Of a DNA stretch of 64,000 nucleotides, positions 10,425 to 18,800 are shown one piece after another; the first letter of the stretch is position 1; each line of letters opens with the position of its first letter. This stretch comes from Luteimonas gilva (GTDB taxonomy: Bacteria; Pseudomonadota; Gammaproteobacteria; Xanthomonadales; Xanthomonadaceae): contig NZ_SZUA01000002.1 of NCBI RefSeq assembly GCF_005239095.1, positions 310,001 to 374,000 of the forward strand, read 5' to 3'. Below the pieces are notes generated by a model. That model searched no databases. It was not told the DNA's origin and saw only the letters and a list, made by a program, of their open reading frames with translations. Made by a program: the position numbers and the translations under genes.

Positions 10425-10715
10425 ATGAACCCTGATGTTGCAATCGAAGTTCGCTTTAAGACTCCTGATGAAGGGGGGCGAACAAAATCCATAAAGGCGC
10501 AAACGTATAGCTGCCCTATGCTTATTGATGAAGAAGGATACGACTGCCGTTTATTGCTGAAAGGTGACGAGATCCTGCTGGGCGAGCGGTACGTTATCGA
10601 CGTCAAATTTATGAACGCGGATTTAGTGCTGCCTAAATTATTCGTGGACAAAGCTATTTCTCTATGGGAAGGAAAGATAATCGCGACAGGGCGTATCTTG
10701 CGCATATATTCTTAA
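10425..10715 (+). CDS. Putative immunity protein to RHS 1 (EF-Tu C-terminal-like barrel)
   Basis: A 96-residue cytoplasmic protein starting 12 bases after the toxin stop, with GAGGAA about ten bases before the ATG. The pattern IEVRFKTPDEGGRT...YSCPMLI...GYDCRLLL...VKFMNADL...GRILRIYS resembles small beta-barrel proteins related to the EF-Tu C-terminal domain. Its position after an RHS tip is the standard one for an immunity gene. Both the neutralising role and the fold are inferred. Confidence 0.65.
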   Translation: MNPDVAIEVRFKTPDEGGRTKSIKAQTYSCPMLIDEEGYDCRLLLKGDEILLGERYVIDVKFMNADLVLPKLFVDKAISLWEGKIIATGRILRIYS

Positions 10716-10888
10716 TTAATTAGGACTGTAAGCTGGGTTGCTTATCCAGTTTCTATCCAGAAGGCGGGCTTCAGTCCGCCTTCCGCGCGCAGAGGGTTAA
10801 AGGGGGCGGGGTAATTAAGGACCGTAGGCTGGGTTAGCTTCATCAACCCAGCCCCACAGCGGAGTTAAAGGGGACGGAGGTAATTAAG
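10716..10888. repeat. Repeat junction: hairpin, REP, and GGGGACGGAGGTAATTAAG element
   Basis: Non-coding. In order: a hairpin AAGGCGG/CCGCCTT near 10762-10783, a degenerate copy of the GGGG-CGG-GGTAATTAAG element near 10797-10819, a REP 10824-10852 (GCTGGGTT / AACCCAGC stem, the type flanking both RAYTs), and a full GGGGACGGAGGTAATTAAG element ending at 10888. The orphan RHS fragment begins immediately after this last element. Confidence 0.75.
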
Positions 10889-10957
10889 TTCTACCTCAAC
10901 GGTGCGCTGCAGCAGTTCACCTACGGCAACGGCATCGTCCATACGCTGACCCAGAAC

Positions 10958-12448
10958 GTGCGCGGCCTGCCGGACACCAGTTGCGACTTCAGCGCCAGCT
11001 GCGGCGCCAGCGCGGTGCTCAACGACGGCTACGACTACGATGCCAACGGCAACGTGGCGGCCATCAGTGATGGGATCGGCTCCCATCGCGGCAACCGCAC
11101 GATGAGCTACGACGGCCTGGACCGGCTGATCGGCGCGGTCTCGCCGATGTTCGGCAACGCCAGCTACACCTACGACCCGCTGGACAACCTCATCCGGGTC
11201 AACATCGGCGGCAGCGCCGCGCGCGACCACTACTACTGCTTCGACGAAGCCAACCGCCTGACCAACGTGAAGACCGGCGGTTGCAACGGTGCCAGCGTGG
11301 TGGGCCTGGGCTACGACGTGCAGGGCAACGTCGCCAACAAGAACGGCCAGGTTTTCAAGTTCGACTACGGCAACCGGCTGCGCGAGGCCACCGGGTTGGA
11401 GTACTACCGCTACGACGGCCGGGGCCGGCGGGTGGAGGCCTGGCATCCGGTCCAGGGCGGCATCCTGTCGCAGTACAGCCAGGCCGGGCCGTTGATGCAG
11501 CAGTACAACGAGCGCAACGGCACCCAGACCCAGTCGCTGTACTTGGCCGGTAGCCTGGTGGCGCTGCGCGAGCAGGCGCTGGGCACGGGCGTGGTGACGG
11601 TGAAGTACCAGCACACCGACGCGTTGGGATCGCCGGTGGCGGTGACCGACGCGACGGGCGCGGTCATCGAGCGCAGCGAGTACGAGCCTTACGGCTACCT
11701 GCTGAACCGGCCGCTAAAGGACGGGCCGGGGTATACCGGGCATGTGAGCGATGCGGCTACGGGGCTAAGCTATATGCAGCAGCGATATATGGATCCCAAG
11801 ATCGGCGGACGGTTTTTGAGTGTGGATCCGGTTGCGGCGGACAACGTGGGTGGCAACTTCAATCGGTATTGGTATGCCAATAACAATCCATACAAGTTCC
11901 GAGACCTAGATGGCCGGGAAGCCAAGCTAACTTGGTTGGCTCCTAATCAGGTAGAACTGCTCGTGACGTACCGCGTGAATAGCGCGCAAGCGACGCCAGC
12001 AACAGCGACAGCAGATATGGAGTCGAGATTTGCGAGCGACTTTTCGGGAACGGTTGAAGTGAATGGCCAGCAAGTGCAAGTCACCGCTTCAGCGATTCAA
12101 GACGCGAATGCCGCAACGGAAATAACCGTTGTTCCAACGACGGTAGGCGTAACTCAGTCGAATCGTGAAGAGACGAACGCCATCGGCGGCAACCTGGTCA
12201 CAATTGGCGCTGCAACCGGTGCTGGTGTGGTCAGCCATGAGTTCGGGCATGTGGCAGGTGCTGGCGATCAGTACCTGGGTGGCGTTGCGGCTAACGGGTC
12301 AACGGTTACTACAGCTGGCCCTGGAAACAACGCTATGCAAGACTTGGGGGGTGCGGCGAATTCCCAGTCACTCCGGGAAATTATTACCGCGCCGACGAAT
12401 ACCAATACTTGTGAGCCTGGTGTAGAAGCCGTATCGGGGGGTTGTTGA
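10958..12448 (+). CDS. 5'-truncated RHS end (orphan tip) with zinc metalloprotease-like toxin
   Basis: Homology to the RHS core is in frame from about 10889, directly after a repeat element, with no start codon; the first plausible start is GTG 10958. The fragment retains about ten YD repeats and the core end (YMQQRYMDPKIGGRFLSVDP). The usual DPDGR boundary here reads DLDGR (11903-11917). The ~175-residue tip contains SHEFGHVAGAGDQY, a HExxHxxGxxD zinc-binding motif of metzincin type, so it is probably a protease toxin. A putative lipoprotein immunity gene follows one base after the stop. It may be a silent cassette that needs recombination with a full gene. Confidence 0.78.
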   Translation: MRGLPDTSCDFSASCGASAVLNDGYDYDANGNVAAISDGIGSHRGNRTMSYDGLDRLIGAVSPMFGNASYTYDPLDNLIRVNIGGSAARDHYYCFDEANRLTNVKTGGCNGASVVGLGYDVQGNVANKNGQVFKFDYGNRLREATGLEYYRYDGRGRRVEAWHPVQGGILSQYSQAGPLMQQYNERNGTQTQSLYLAGSLVALREQALGTGVVTVKYQHTDALGSPVAVTDATGAVIERSEYEPYGYLLNRPLKDGPGYTGHVSDAATGLSYMQQRYMDPKIGGRFLSVDPVAADNVGGNFNRYWYANNNPYKFRDLDGREAKLTWLAPNQVELLVTYRVNSAQATPATATADMESRFASDFSGTVEVNGQQVQVTASAIQDANAATEITVVPTTVGVTQSNREETNAIGGNLVTIGAATGAGVVSHEFGHVAGAGDQYLGGVAANGSTVTTAGPGNNAMQDLGGAANSQSLREIITAPTNTNTCEPGVEAVSGGC

Positions 12449-12449
12449 C

Positions 12450-12971
12450 ATGAAATATCCTACGTTCTTGGCTTTTATCGCTATGGCCATTTGCGTGATG
12501 GCATGCCAGTCATATGCAGTGCGATCTCAAACGGCTCCGCCCAGGGTCTGCGAAATCCGACAGGCTGCATGGTGCATCTATCGCGACGATGTAACGATTC
12601 AGCACGAGCCAATCTTCAACTCCAATCTGAGCGCGTGGACCATATCGGGGGGTTATTGGAAGGAGCACCCCGCAGTTATCTTGGAGCCACGTGGTTGTCG
12701 TACAGGGATCTCCGATGTTGTCCAGTTGATGAAAACGGACGATGCGTATCAATGGAAAGACCGCACATGGAACAGCGTTACGGTGCGTCTTCGCTCAGAT
12801 GGGTCATGCGATCTAAATCTACTCTCGCCGCCCGTACATGAAGATGCGCGAAAATCGGCGTTCTCCGCAAAGCTGACGCTTGTTCGGGCCTGTCAAACCG
12901 CCGACTGTGACGGACCAACCATTGGCGAAAGCGTGTGGCCGGCTCTTCAACGACAAGAAAAGAAACCATAG
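12450..12971 (+). CDS. Putative lipoprotein immunity to the metalloprotease RHS tip
   Basis: 173 residues starting one base after the RHS stop. The N terminus MKYPTFLAFIAMAICVMACQS has a hydrophobic core and a lipobox-like VMAC, so it is probably a lipoprotein or at least exported. Six further Cys suggest disulphides. I recognise no family. An exported immunity protein would fit a protease acting in the periplasm. Inference is from position and signal only. Confidence 0.6.
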   Translation: MKYPTFLAFIAMAICVMACQSYAVRSQTAPPRVCEIRQAAWCIYRDDVTIQHEPIFNSNLSAWTISGGYWKEHPAVILEPRGCRTGISDVVQLMKTDDAYQWKDRTWNSVTVRLRSDGSCDLNLLSPPVHEDARKSAFSAKLTLVRACQTADCDGPTIGESVWPALQRQEKKP

Positions 12972-12998
12972 ATCGGTCGCCAGACCCAATGACATGAC

Positions 12999-13025
12999 AA
13001 GGCCCCGCGAGCGGGCCTTGTTCGT
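12999..13025 (+). terminator. Terminator-like hairpin after immunity gene 2
   Basis: AAGGCCC (12999-13005) pairs with GGGCCTT (13013-13019), followed by a T-rich GTTCGTT. The 3' arm and following bases recur at about 21461-21490 after another immunity gene, without the 5' arm. Confidence 0.55.
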
Positions 13026-13043
13026 TCTGGCGATTGCTGTGGC

Positions 13044-13223
13044 TTATCGCTCGCTCTGAAAGCGTCGAGCGTCGTGCTTCAAGATCATGCCTTCCAGTAG
13101 CGAACGCACGACTTGCTGCTCTTCCGGCGACATGCGGGCCACCGCTTCGAAGTGCAGCCGCAAATCGTCGCCCGGCCCGCGTTCGTCCTTGTCGAACAAC
13201 AGCGCATTGCCGCTGACGCCCAG
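13044..13223 (-). pseudogene. 3' fragment of an XRE-type transcriptional regulator gene
   Basis: The minus strand reads LGVSGNALLFDKDERGPGDD then LRLHFEAVARMSPEEQQVV, LEGMILKHDARRFQSER and stop (59 residues). This is the C-terminal linker and helix pattern seen in many XRE-family regulators. The upstream HTH part is missing: homology stops at the REP preceding RAYT 1, which suggests the rest was lost or displaced during insertion or recombination. Confidence 0.6.
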
Positions 13224-13227
13224 GGCC

Positions 13228-13258
13228 GTAGGCTGGGGTTAGCTTCATCAACCCAGCT
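13228..13258 (+). repeat. REP (left flank of RAYT 1)
   Basis: GTAGGCTGGGGTTAGCTTCA followed by TCAACCCAGC. It forms a GCTGGG..TT/AACCCAGC stem-loop with a GTAG head. It is in the opposite orientation to the copy at 13850-13878 on the other side of the transposase. Confidence 0.85.
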
Positions 13259-13330
13259 CCACAGCTGCCTGACAACTCTTTCAGATTCCCCCTGATCCCT
13301 GAGTCAAGCGGTTTTTCGCATGCTTCGCGT

Positions 13331-13837
13331 ATGCGAACTTATTTACGCGCTCGCGTAACGGGCGGCTGCTATTTCTTTACGGTCAACCTTGCCGAGCGTA
13401 AGGGCAACACGCTGTTGATCGACAGGGTTTCTGCCTTGCGCGCAGCTTTCGCCGCTACGATCCGAGAACGGCCATTCGCAATGCCAGCCATCGTCGTTCT
13501 TCCCGATCATCTGCATTGCCTTTGGGAGCTACCTGTAGGGGACGACGATTTCCCCACCCGTTGGCGGCTGATCAAGTCGAGGTTTTCGCGGCGCATCGAA
13601 GGCGCCGAGCGGCGAAGCGAGAGCCGACGCATGAAGAAGGAAAGGGGGCTTTGGCAACGGCGATATTGGGAGCACGTCATCCGCGATACGGAGGATTACC
13701 GCCGGCATGCCGATTACATCCACTTCAATCCGGTCAAGCATGGCTACGTATCGGCGCCGAGGCTGTGGCCCCATTCTTCGTTTCGGCAATGGGTACGGCA
13801 AGAAATATATCCGGAGAGCTGGGGTGCGCCAGAATAG
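13331..13837 (+). CDS. REP-associated tyrosine transposase (RAYT) 1
   Basis: A 168-residue Y1/IS200-like transposase of the TnpA_REP group. It has the N-terminal GGCYFFTVNLAERKGNTLL, the HUH metal motif in VVLPDHLHCLWELP, RWRLIKSRFSRRIE, and the catalytic-Tyr region RRHADYIHFNPVKHGYV. RAYTs nick and join single-stranded REP DNA. REPs in inverted orientation flank this gene at 13228 and 13850, the classical arrangement. The protein is nearly identical to the copy at 23474-23980. Confidence 0.93.
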   Translation: MRTYLRARVTGGCYFFTVNLAERKGNTLLIDRVSALRAAFAATIRERPFAMPAIVVLPDHLHCLWELPVGDDDFPTRWRLIKSRFSRRIEGAERRSESRRMKKERGLWQRRYWEHVIRDTEDYRRHADYIHFNPVKHGYVSAPRLWPHSSFRQWVRQEIYPESWGAPE

Positions 13838-13849
13838 ACTTGCAAGGGA

Positions 13850-13878
13850 GCTGGGTTGATGAAGCCAACCCAGCCTAC
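13850..13878 (-). repeat. REP (right flank of RAYT 1, inverted)
   Basis: GCTGGGTTGATGAAGCCAAC then CCAGCCTAC, which is the reverse complement of the left-flank REP with one or two changes. Both it and its partner carry the GTAG/CTAC head. Confidence 0.85.
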
Positions 13879-13890
13879 AGCTCTGACGAG

Positions 13891-14053
13891 TTAAGGGGAC
13901 GGAGGTAGTTAAGTTCGATCTCCAACGGCACGGTGGTGTTTAAACAAAGCACCCAGGTTCTCAGTCAAGCGTGATTCAAGAGTCGTAAGTAGGCAGGGCA
14001 CCCCCAGCCTCACTTTACGAAGGCCAGTTAAGGGGACGGAGGTAATTAAGTTC
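13891..14053. repeat. Two direct GGGGACGGAGGTA(A/G)TTAAGTTC elements
   Basis: TTAAGGGGACGGAGGTAGTT... at 13891-13916 and TTAAGGGGACGGAGGTAATT... at 14028-14053, matching the copy at 10864-10890. The 110 bases between them have no recognisable content. The second copy lies at the 3' end of the transposase remnant on the minus strand, as if it marks an end of that element. Confidence 0.7.
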
Positions 14054-14325
14054 GATCCCGCGGCCGCCCACGGCTTTGATAAATTACGCTGCGATTTAAA
14101 GTCTTCTCGACCATGGCCTGAAATCGTGAGCTGCCAAGAGCGCGTTCTTGGGTCATGTACAGACGCAGGGATTGTAATTCTTCGTCCGGGATTCCAGCGT
14201 ATAACCATTTCTTGTAGGCATTGGCCCGTTCTTCGATGCTGGCGCCCGTCGCGTTATAGGTTGCGTGCAAGGTGACTAACGGATCGCGAGTGAGGCCCGA
14301 TGGAGCGATACGCGACTTGCCTCCG
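14046..14325 (-). pseudogene. C-terminal fragment of a Y1/IS200-type transposase
   Basis: The minus strand reads APSGLTRDPLVTLHATYNAT, then ERANAYKKWLY, LRLYMTQERALGSSRFQAMVEK and RGRPR near the end. This matches the C-terminal pattern of Y1 transposases of this group (DxLVTxHxxYxxxG ... RxxAYxxx ... GSxRFxxxIE ... RGRPR). The HUH and catalytic-Tyr regions are absent. It is not a copy of RAYT 1 or 2, which lack this tail. Confidence 0.6.
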
Positions 14326-14435
14326 CATAAGCTCAGTCGCAGCCCTCGCGGTGAGGTTTCGGTATCGGTGAAACCTGCTTGAGAAATGAGACGCTTCTTA
14401 CTGAACTGCCTGCTCAGCCGGCGTAAGATTAATCC

Positions 14436-15461
14436 ATGGGGAACCGCCGGCTAGCCTACGAACCCGCCCTGGATGGAATTCGGGCCATCGCGATCATTCT
14501 GGTCGTGCTTTTGCACGCTTACACGCCTGGATTCGCTGGCGGTTATTTCGGCGTCGATGTTTTCTTCGTGCTGTCGGGATACCTGATCACCCGGCTCTTG
14601 TGCGTCGAATTGGACCAAACCGGAAAGATCGATCTGCGTCGATTCTGGGTGCGCCGGCTTTGGCGGTTATACCCCGTGCTGTTGATGGTGCTAGCCGTCT
14701 ATCTGGCGGTATGCACGGCAGCGTGGCCCGACCAGTCGTTCGACACGCATTTTAAGGCATCGCTGATCGCAGGCCTCTACCTTACCGATTATGCCTGGGC
14801 TTTCGACGCTCCGATTCGCCAGCTTCAACACACGTGGAGTCTGGCGGTAGAAGAGCAGTTCTATCTTGTTTGGCCGCTATTGCTGCTTTTGCTGAATCGA
14901 TTCCAGCGCAAGCATGCGATCTTGCTGCTGGCGGCGCTTTATGTCGTTGCCCACGCCTGGCGCATGATGCAGAGCGGCATCCGCACGGACCTCCCCCTCC
15001 ATTTTTCGTTCGACACGCATGCCACGGGCCTCATCCTCGGCTGCTTGATCGGCAGGATGAGGCCAGAGATACCCAAATGGCTCGGCTGGATCGGCCTTAT
15101 GGGGATTGCGCTAACGGTCTATGCATTCCCTGCCCGCGATACTCATTCGATCCTTATATCTTTTCCGCTTGTCGAAGCGTCTTCAGCGCTGCTCATCCTA
15201 TCGCCGCCGACTTGGCTGGGCATCTCGTTGCTGGCTTGGCTGGGACGTTTGTCGTACGGCTGGTATCTATGGCACTTCCCGATCATGGTCTGGATCATGG
15301 ACCAGGGATATTCTTGGGAAACCGTCGCGACGCTTGGTGGAATGGTTTCTTTGGCATGCGCTGCCGTCAGTTACTACACCGTAGAGCGGTGGGTGCGCGG
15401 CTTCAGATCCCGTTCTGGTGAAAATTCTCTGCTCACCGAGCGTCCATCCGATCTGGCCTAA
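14436..15461 (+). CDS. Acyltransferase family 3 membrane protein (OafA/YrhL type)
   Basis: 341 residues with about ten hydrophobic segments. The N-terminal LDGIRAIAIILVVLLHAYTP carries the conserved His, FGVDVFFVLSGYLIT follows, then RRFWVRRLWRLYPV and the QLQHTWSLAVEEQFYLVWPL signature. The family transfers acyl groups to cell-surface sugars at the inner membrane. It looks complete and stands alone between transposase debris and RHS debris, so it is probably cargo of the island. Its substrate cannot be told. Confidence 0.9.
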   Translation: MGNRRLAYEPALDGIRAIAIILVVLLHAYTPGFAGGYFGVDVFFVLSGYLITRLLCVELDQTGKIDLRRFWVRRLWRLYPVLLMVLAVYLAVCTAAWPDQSFDTHFKASLIAGLYLTDYAWAFDAPIRQLQHTWSLAVEEQFYLVWPLLLLLLNRFQRKHAILLLAALYVVAHAWRMMQSGIRTDLPLHFSFDTHATGLILGCLIGRMRPEIPKWLGWIGLMGIALTVYAFPARDTHSILISFPLVEASSALLILSPPTWLGISLLAWLGRLSYGWYLWHFPIMVWIMDQGYSWETVATLGGMVSLACAAVSYYTVERWVRGFRSRSGENSLLTERPSDLA

Positions 15462-15479
15462 ACCGCCCCAACGTGTATC

Positions 15480-15656
15480 CAGCAACTCACTACGGCAAAG
15501 GCATCGTCCACTCGATGGCGCAGAGCGCGAACCCAGTTGCCGTAGACCAGCACCGACTCGGGCAACGAACGCGGCAACCTGGCCAACAAGAACGGAGTGC
15601 AGACCTATTGGAGGTGGGCAACCGGCTGCGGCTGGCTAATCAGGCTGTTAGCGCGT
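15480..15656 (+). pseudogene. Degenerate RHS remnant
   Basis: Bases 15488-15570 resemble the TYGNG..HTLTQNAR segment of the neighbouring RHS genes, with frame changes and an internal stop. Bases 15570-15635 resemble the NERGNLANKNGVQ..VGNRLRL segment found about 330 bases further on in an intact gene, so an internal deletion has occurred. No coding potential remains. It ends at the leader of RHS 2. Confidence 0.65.
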
Positions 15657-15860
15657 CTCTCTAAAGAAAAAGATAGAGAGGCTTAAATAGCGAGTTTCGG
15701 GATTTGAGACAGCAATCCCCTATCCTATAGGCCATGGGGAAGAGCCCTTCATGCGAGAAGGGCTGTCGCGGCAACGAGCGCGGCCACGCCGGAAAACGTC
15801 GTGCCTGACATGAACAAACGGCCGCTGCTCGTGGCGGGTGGATACAGGGGCGATCAAATC
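15657..15860 (+). promoter_or_regulatory. Structured leader upstream of full-length RHS gene 2
   Basis: The counterpart of the leader at 5194-5366. Hairpin CTCTCTA/TAGAGAG (15657-15680); GTTTC/GAGAC hairpin with 7-base loop (15694-15710); CTATCCTATAGGCCATGGGG block (15720-15739); AGCCCTTC/GAAGGGCT hairpin (15743-15764); long stem CGAGCGCGGCC (15775-15785) with GGCCGCTGCTCG (15820-15831, one bulge) enclosing exactly 34 bases; ACAGGGG (15844-15850) ten bases before ATG 15861. The long-stem sequence differs completely from leader 1 while position and loop length are kept. Confidence 0.6.
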
Positions 15861-18800
15861 ATGTTGCATTCGCGCACGATGCGTTGCGCTGCTTTATTGG
15901 CGGCGGGCTTGACGGCTTCGACTTTGGCTTCCGCCTACGTCGAACCGGAACAACTGTACAAAACCGGTTTGACGAAAGCGCAGACGATCGACCCGGTCGG
16001 CAGCTTCGGCGAACAAGTCAGCTTGCGCGCGGGCACTTTGAGTTTCCGCAACGTCGACATCGAGCTGCCCGGCACCGGCCCCACGATCCGCATCGTCCGC
16101 AGCGCGCAATTGGAAGACGGCTACGGCACGCGAACCAGTTCGGGCAATGCGGTTTCGGGTTGGGAGTTCGATATCCCGCGCTTGAAGACGATCACGGCCG
16201 ATCCGCTGCCCGCGATCAGGGTCAAGCCTTTGTCGGCGGGAAGCCCCATCGGCTGGCAGGTCCCCGGCACGGACAAGAACGCCCGGTGCACGAATTTCGC
16301 ACCGCCTCCTCACGTGGAATATCCTGGAACGACGGTCCAGTTCCTTTGGTACGAGTGGTGGTTCGGCTACCAGCTGGTCGACGACAACGGCAACGAACAA
16401 GCGGTGTTCCCGCGCACGACAGGAATGCCGGCGCAGGCGCAGCATAAGATCGGCACCGCCGAGAACTGGGTCATCGATTGTTTGCCGACGACCGCCAACG
16501 GCGAACCCGGCGAAGCTTTTCTGGCGATCTCACCGGACGGCACGAAATACTGGTTGAACCACCTCACCTATGCCGGATATGAGGACCTGATCCAGGTCTT
16601 CGAAAATCAGCCGCCCAAAGGCTACGACTTGAATTACAGCCTGCCGCGCCGGAGCGCCTCGATGCTCGTCACGCGCATCGAAGACCGATTCGGCAATTGG
16701 GTCAATTACAGTTACAACGGTTCCAAGCTGGCCGCCATCACCGCCAGCGACGGCCGCAGCGTGACTTTCGCGTGGCAGGGCAATTCGGCCACCGTCACGG
16801 TGGGCACGTCGCCGAACACTCAGGTCTGGACCTATGGTCCAAGCGGCAGCTACAGCATGCAGGTGACGCAGCCCGACGGATCGTATTGGGGTTACTCGGG
16901 CGATTTCTGGTTGCCGGCCACCTCGCCTTACGAATTCGCAGGCTGCTCGCAGGGCACGGTTTATCCGGTGAGCGGATCGCGCGACGTGTCGGTGCGCGCG
17001 CCGTCCGGCGCCACCGCGGCCTTCCATCTCGACCGGCGTTTCTTCGGGCGCTCCTACACCTTCAAGACCTGCGGCAAGACGCCGACGATTTACGACGGGG
17101 ATCCCGGTTTCTCACGCATTCCCAAGCTGTGGATCGGCTATGCGCTGACCACCAAAACGGTGAGCGGACCCGGTTTGCCCACGCAGACGTGGAACTACGC
17201 CTATTCGCCGCACAACGCCAGCTGGCAGAACGATTGCCCCACGCCCACCAGTTGCGCCAGCACGGTGTGGACGCAGGTCACCGAGCCCGGCGGCGAGCGC
17301 ACGGTGAGTGTGTTCAGCAACCGCTGGGACCAGACCGAGAACAAACTGGTGCGCGAGGAAACCTACGCCACTAACAATGCCTTGCTGCGCGCGGTCGATT
17401 ACACCTACGCGACGACGCCGTCGAACGCGGCGAATCCGTACCCTTGGCCGCTGAAGATCGGCACTTTCTCCGATCCCACCGGCAACGACGAAGTGAATCT
17501 GCGCTGGACGCCGGTCAAGCGCAAGACGATCACCCAACAGGGCGTTTCGTTCGTGTGGGAGGCCAACACTTACGACAACTGGGCCAAGCCTTTGAGCGTG
17601 TCGCGATCCAGCTCGCTGGGTTACTCGCGCACCGACACGACGTCCTATCTCGACGACACGACGCTGTGGGTGCTGGGCCAGGCGACTTCGTCCACCAATA
17701 GTAATACCGGCCTGGTCGAGTCGCAGACCGACTACTGGCCCGCCACGGCCTTGCCGCAACGCACCTGGGCCTTCGGCAAGGCGCAACAATACCTCGTTTA
17801 CAACGCCGACGGCACCTTGGCGTCGGTGACCGACGGCAACAACCACACCACTACGCTTTCCAATTGGAAGCGGGGTATTCCGCAGACGATCACCTTCGCC
17901 GACAACTCCGCAAAGTGGGCGCAGGTCAACGATTTGGGCCAGATCGATTGGGTCCAGGACGAAAGCAACGCTAAGACCTGTTACGGCTACGACGCGATGG
18001 GGCGGGTGAACCGCATCACCTATCCATCGGAAGTGCAGGCCTGGGAGTGCAACCAAGATAATTGGCTGCAGACGACGATAAGTTTCGCGCCCTCGGCAAG
18101 TCCGGTATACGGGTTGGCGGCCAATCATTGGCGCCGGTACGAGAGCACGGGAAACGCACGCAAGGTGACTTTCTACGACGCGCTGTGGCGGCCGGTGGTG
18201 CAGGAGACGTACGACATTGGCAATACCTGGAACACCATCACCCAGACGGTTACCCGTTACGACAGCAGCGGCCGGGTAACCTATGCCTCTTATCCGCAAC
18301 GCAACTCGGATCCTGCGGTCTACAACACTTGGGCAAATCCGAGCGTCGCGCCCAATGCTTTGGGCACCTGGACGACCTACGACGCTCTAGGCCGTCCGAC
18401 CCAGATGCAGCAGAACTCCGAACACGGCTTGCTCACGACTACACAGGAATATCTGAGCGGTTTCGCCACGCGAATCACCGATGCGCGCGGTCAACCGACG
18501 ACTACCTATTACATGGCCTACGACCAGCCCTCGACGGACTGGCCGACCGGCATCGCCCTGGCCGAGGGTGCGCTTACCCATATTTATCGCGACGTATTCG
18601 GCAAACCAGAAGCGCTGGTGCGGCACAATTTGGACAATTCGCAATGGAGCGCGCGCTATTACGCCTATGATGCGCATCAGCGCCTGTGTAAACAATCCGA
18701 GGTGGAGACCAGCACCACTGCCTTCGGCTACGACGATGCGGGCAATCTGACCTGGTCCGCCACAGCCTTACCTTGGTCCCCTTACTCGCCCTGCGAATAC

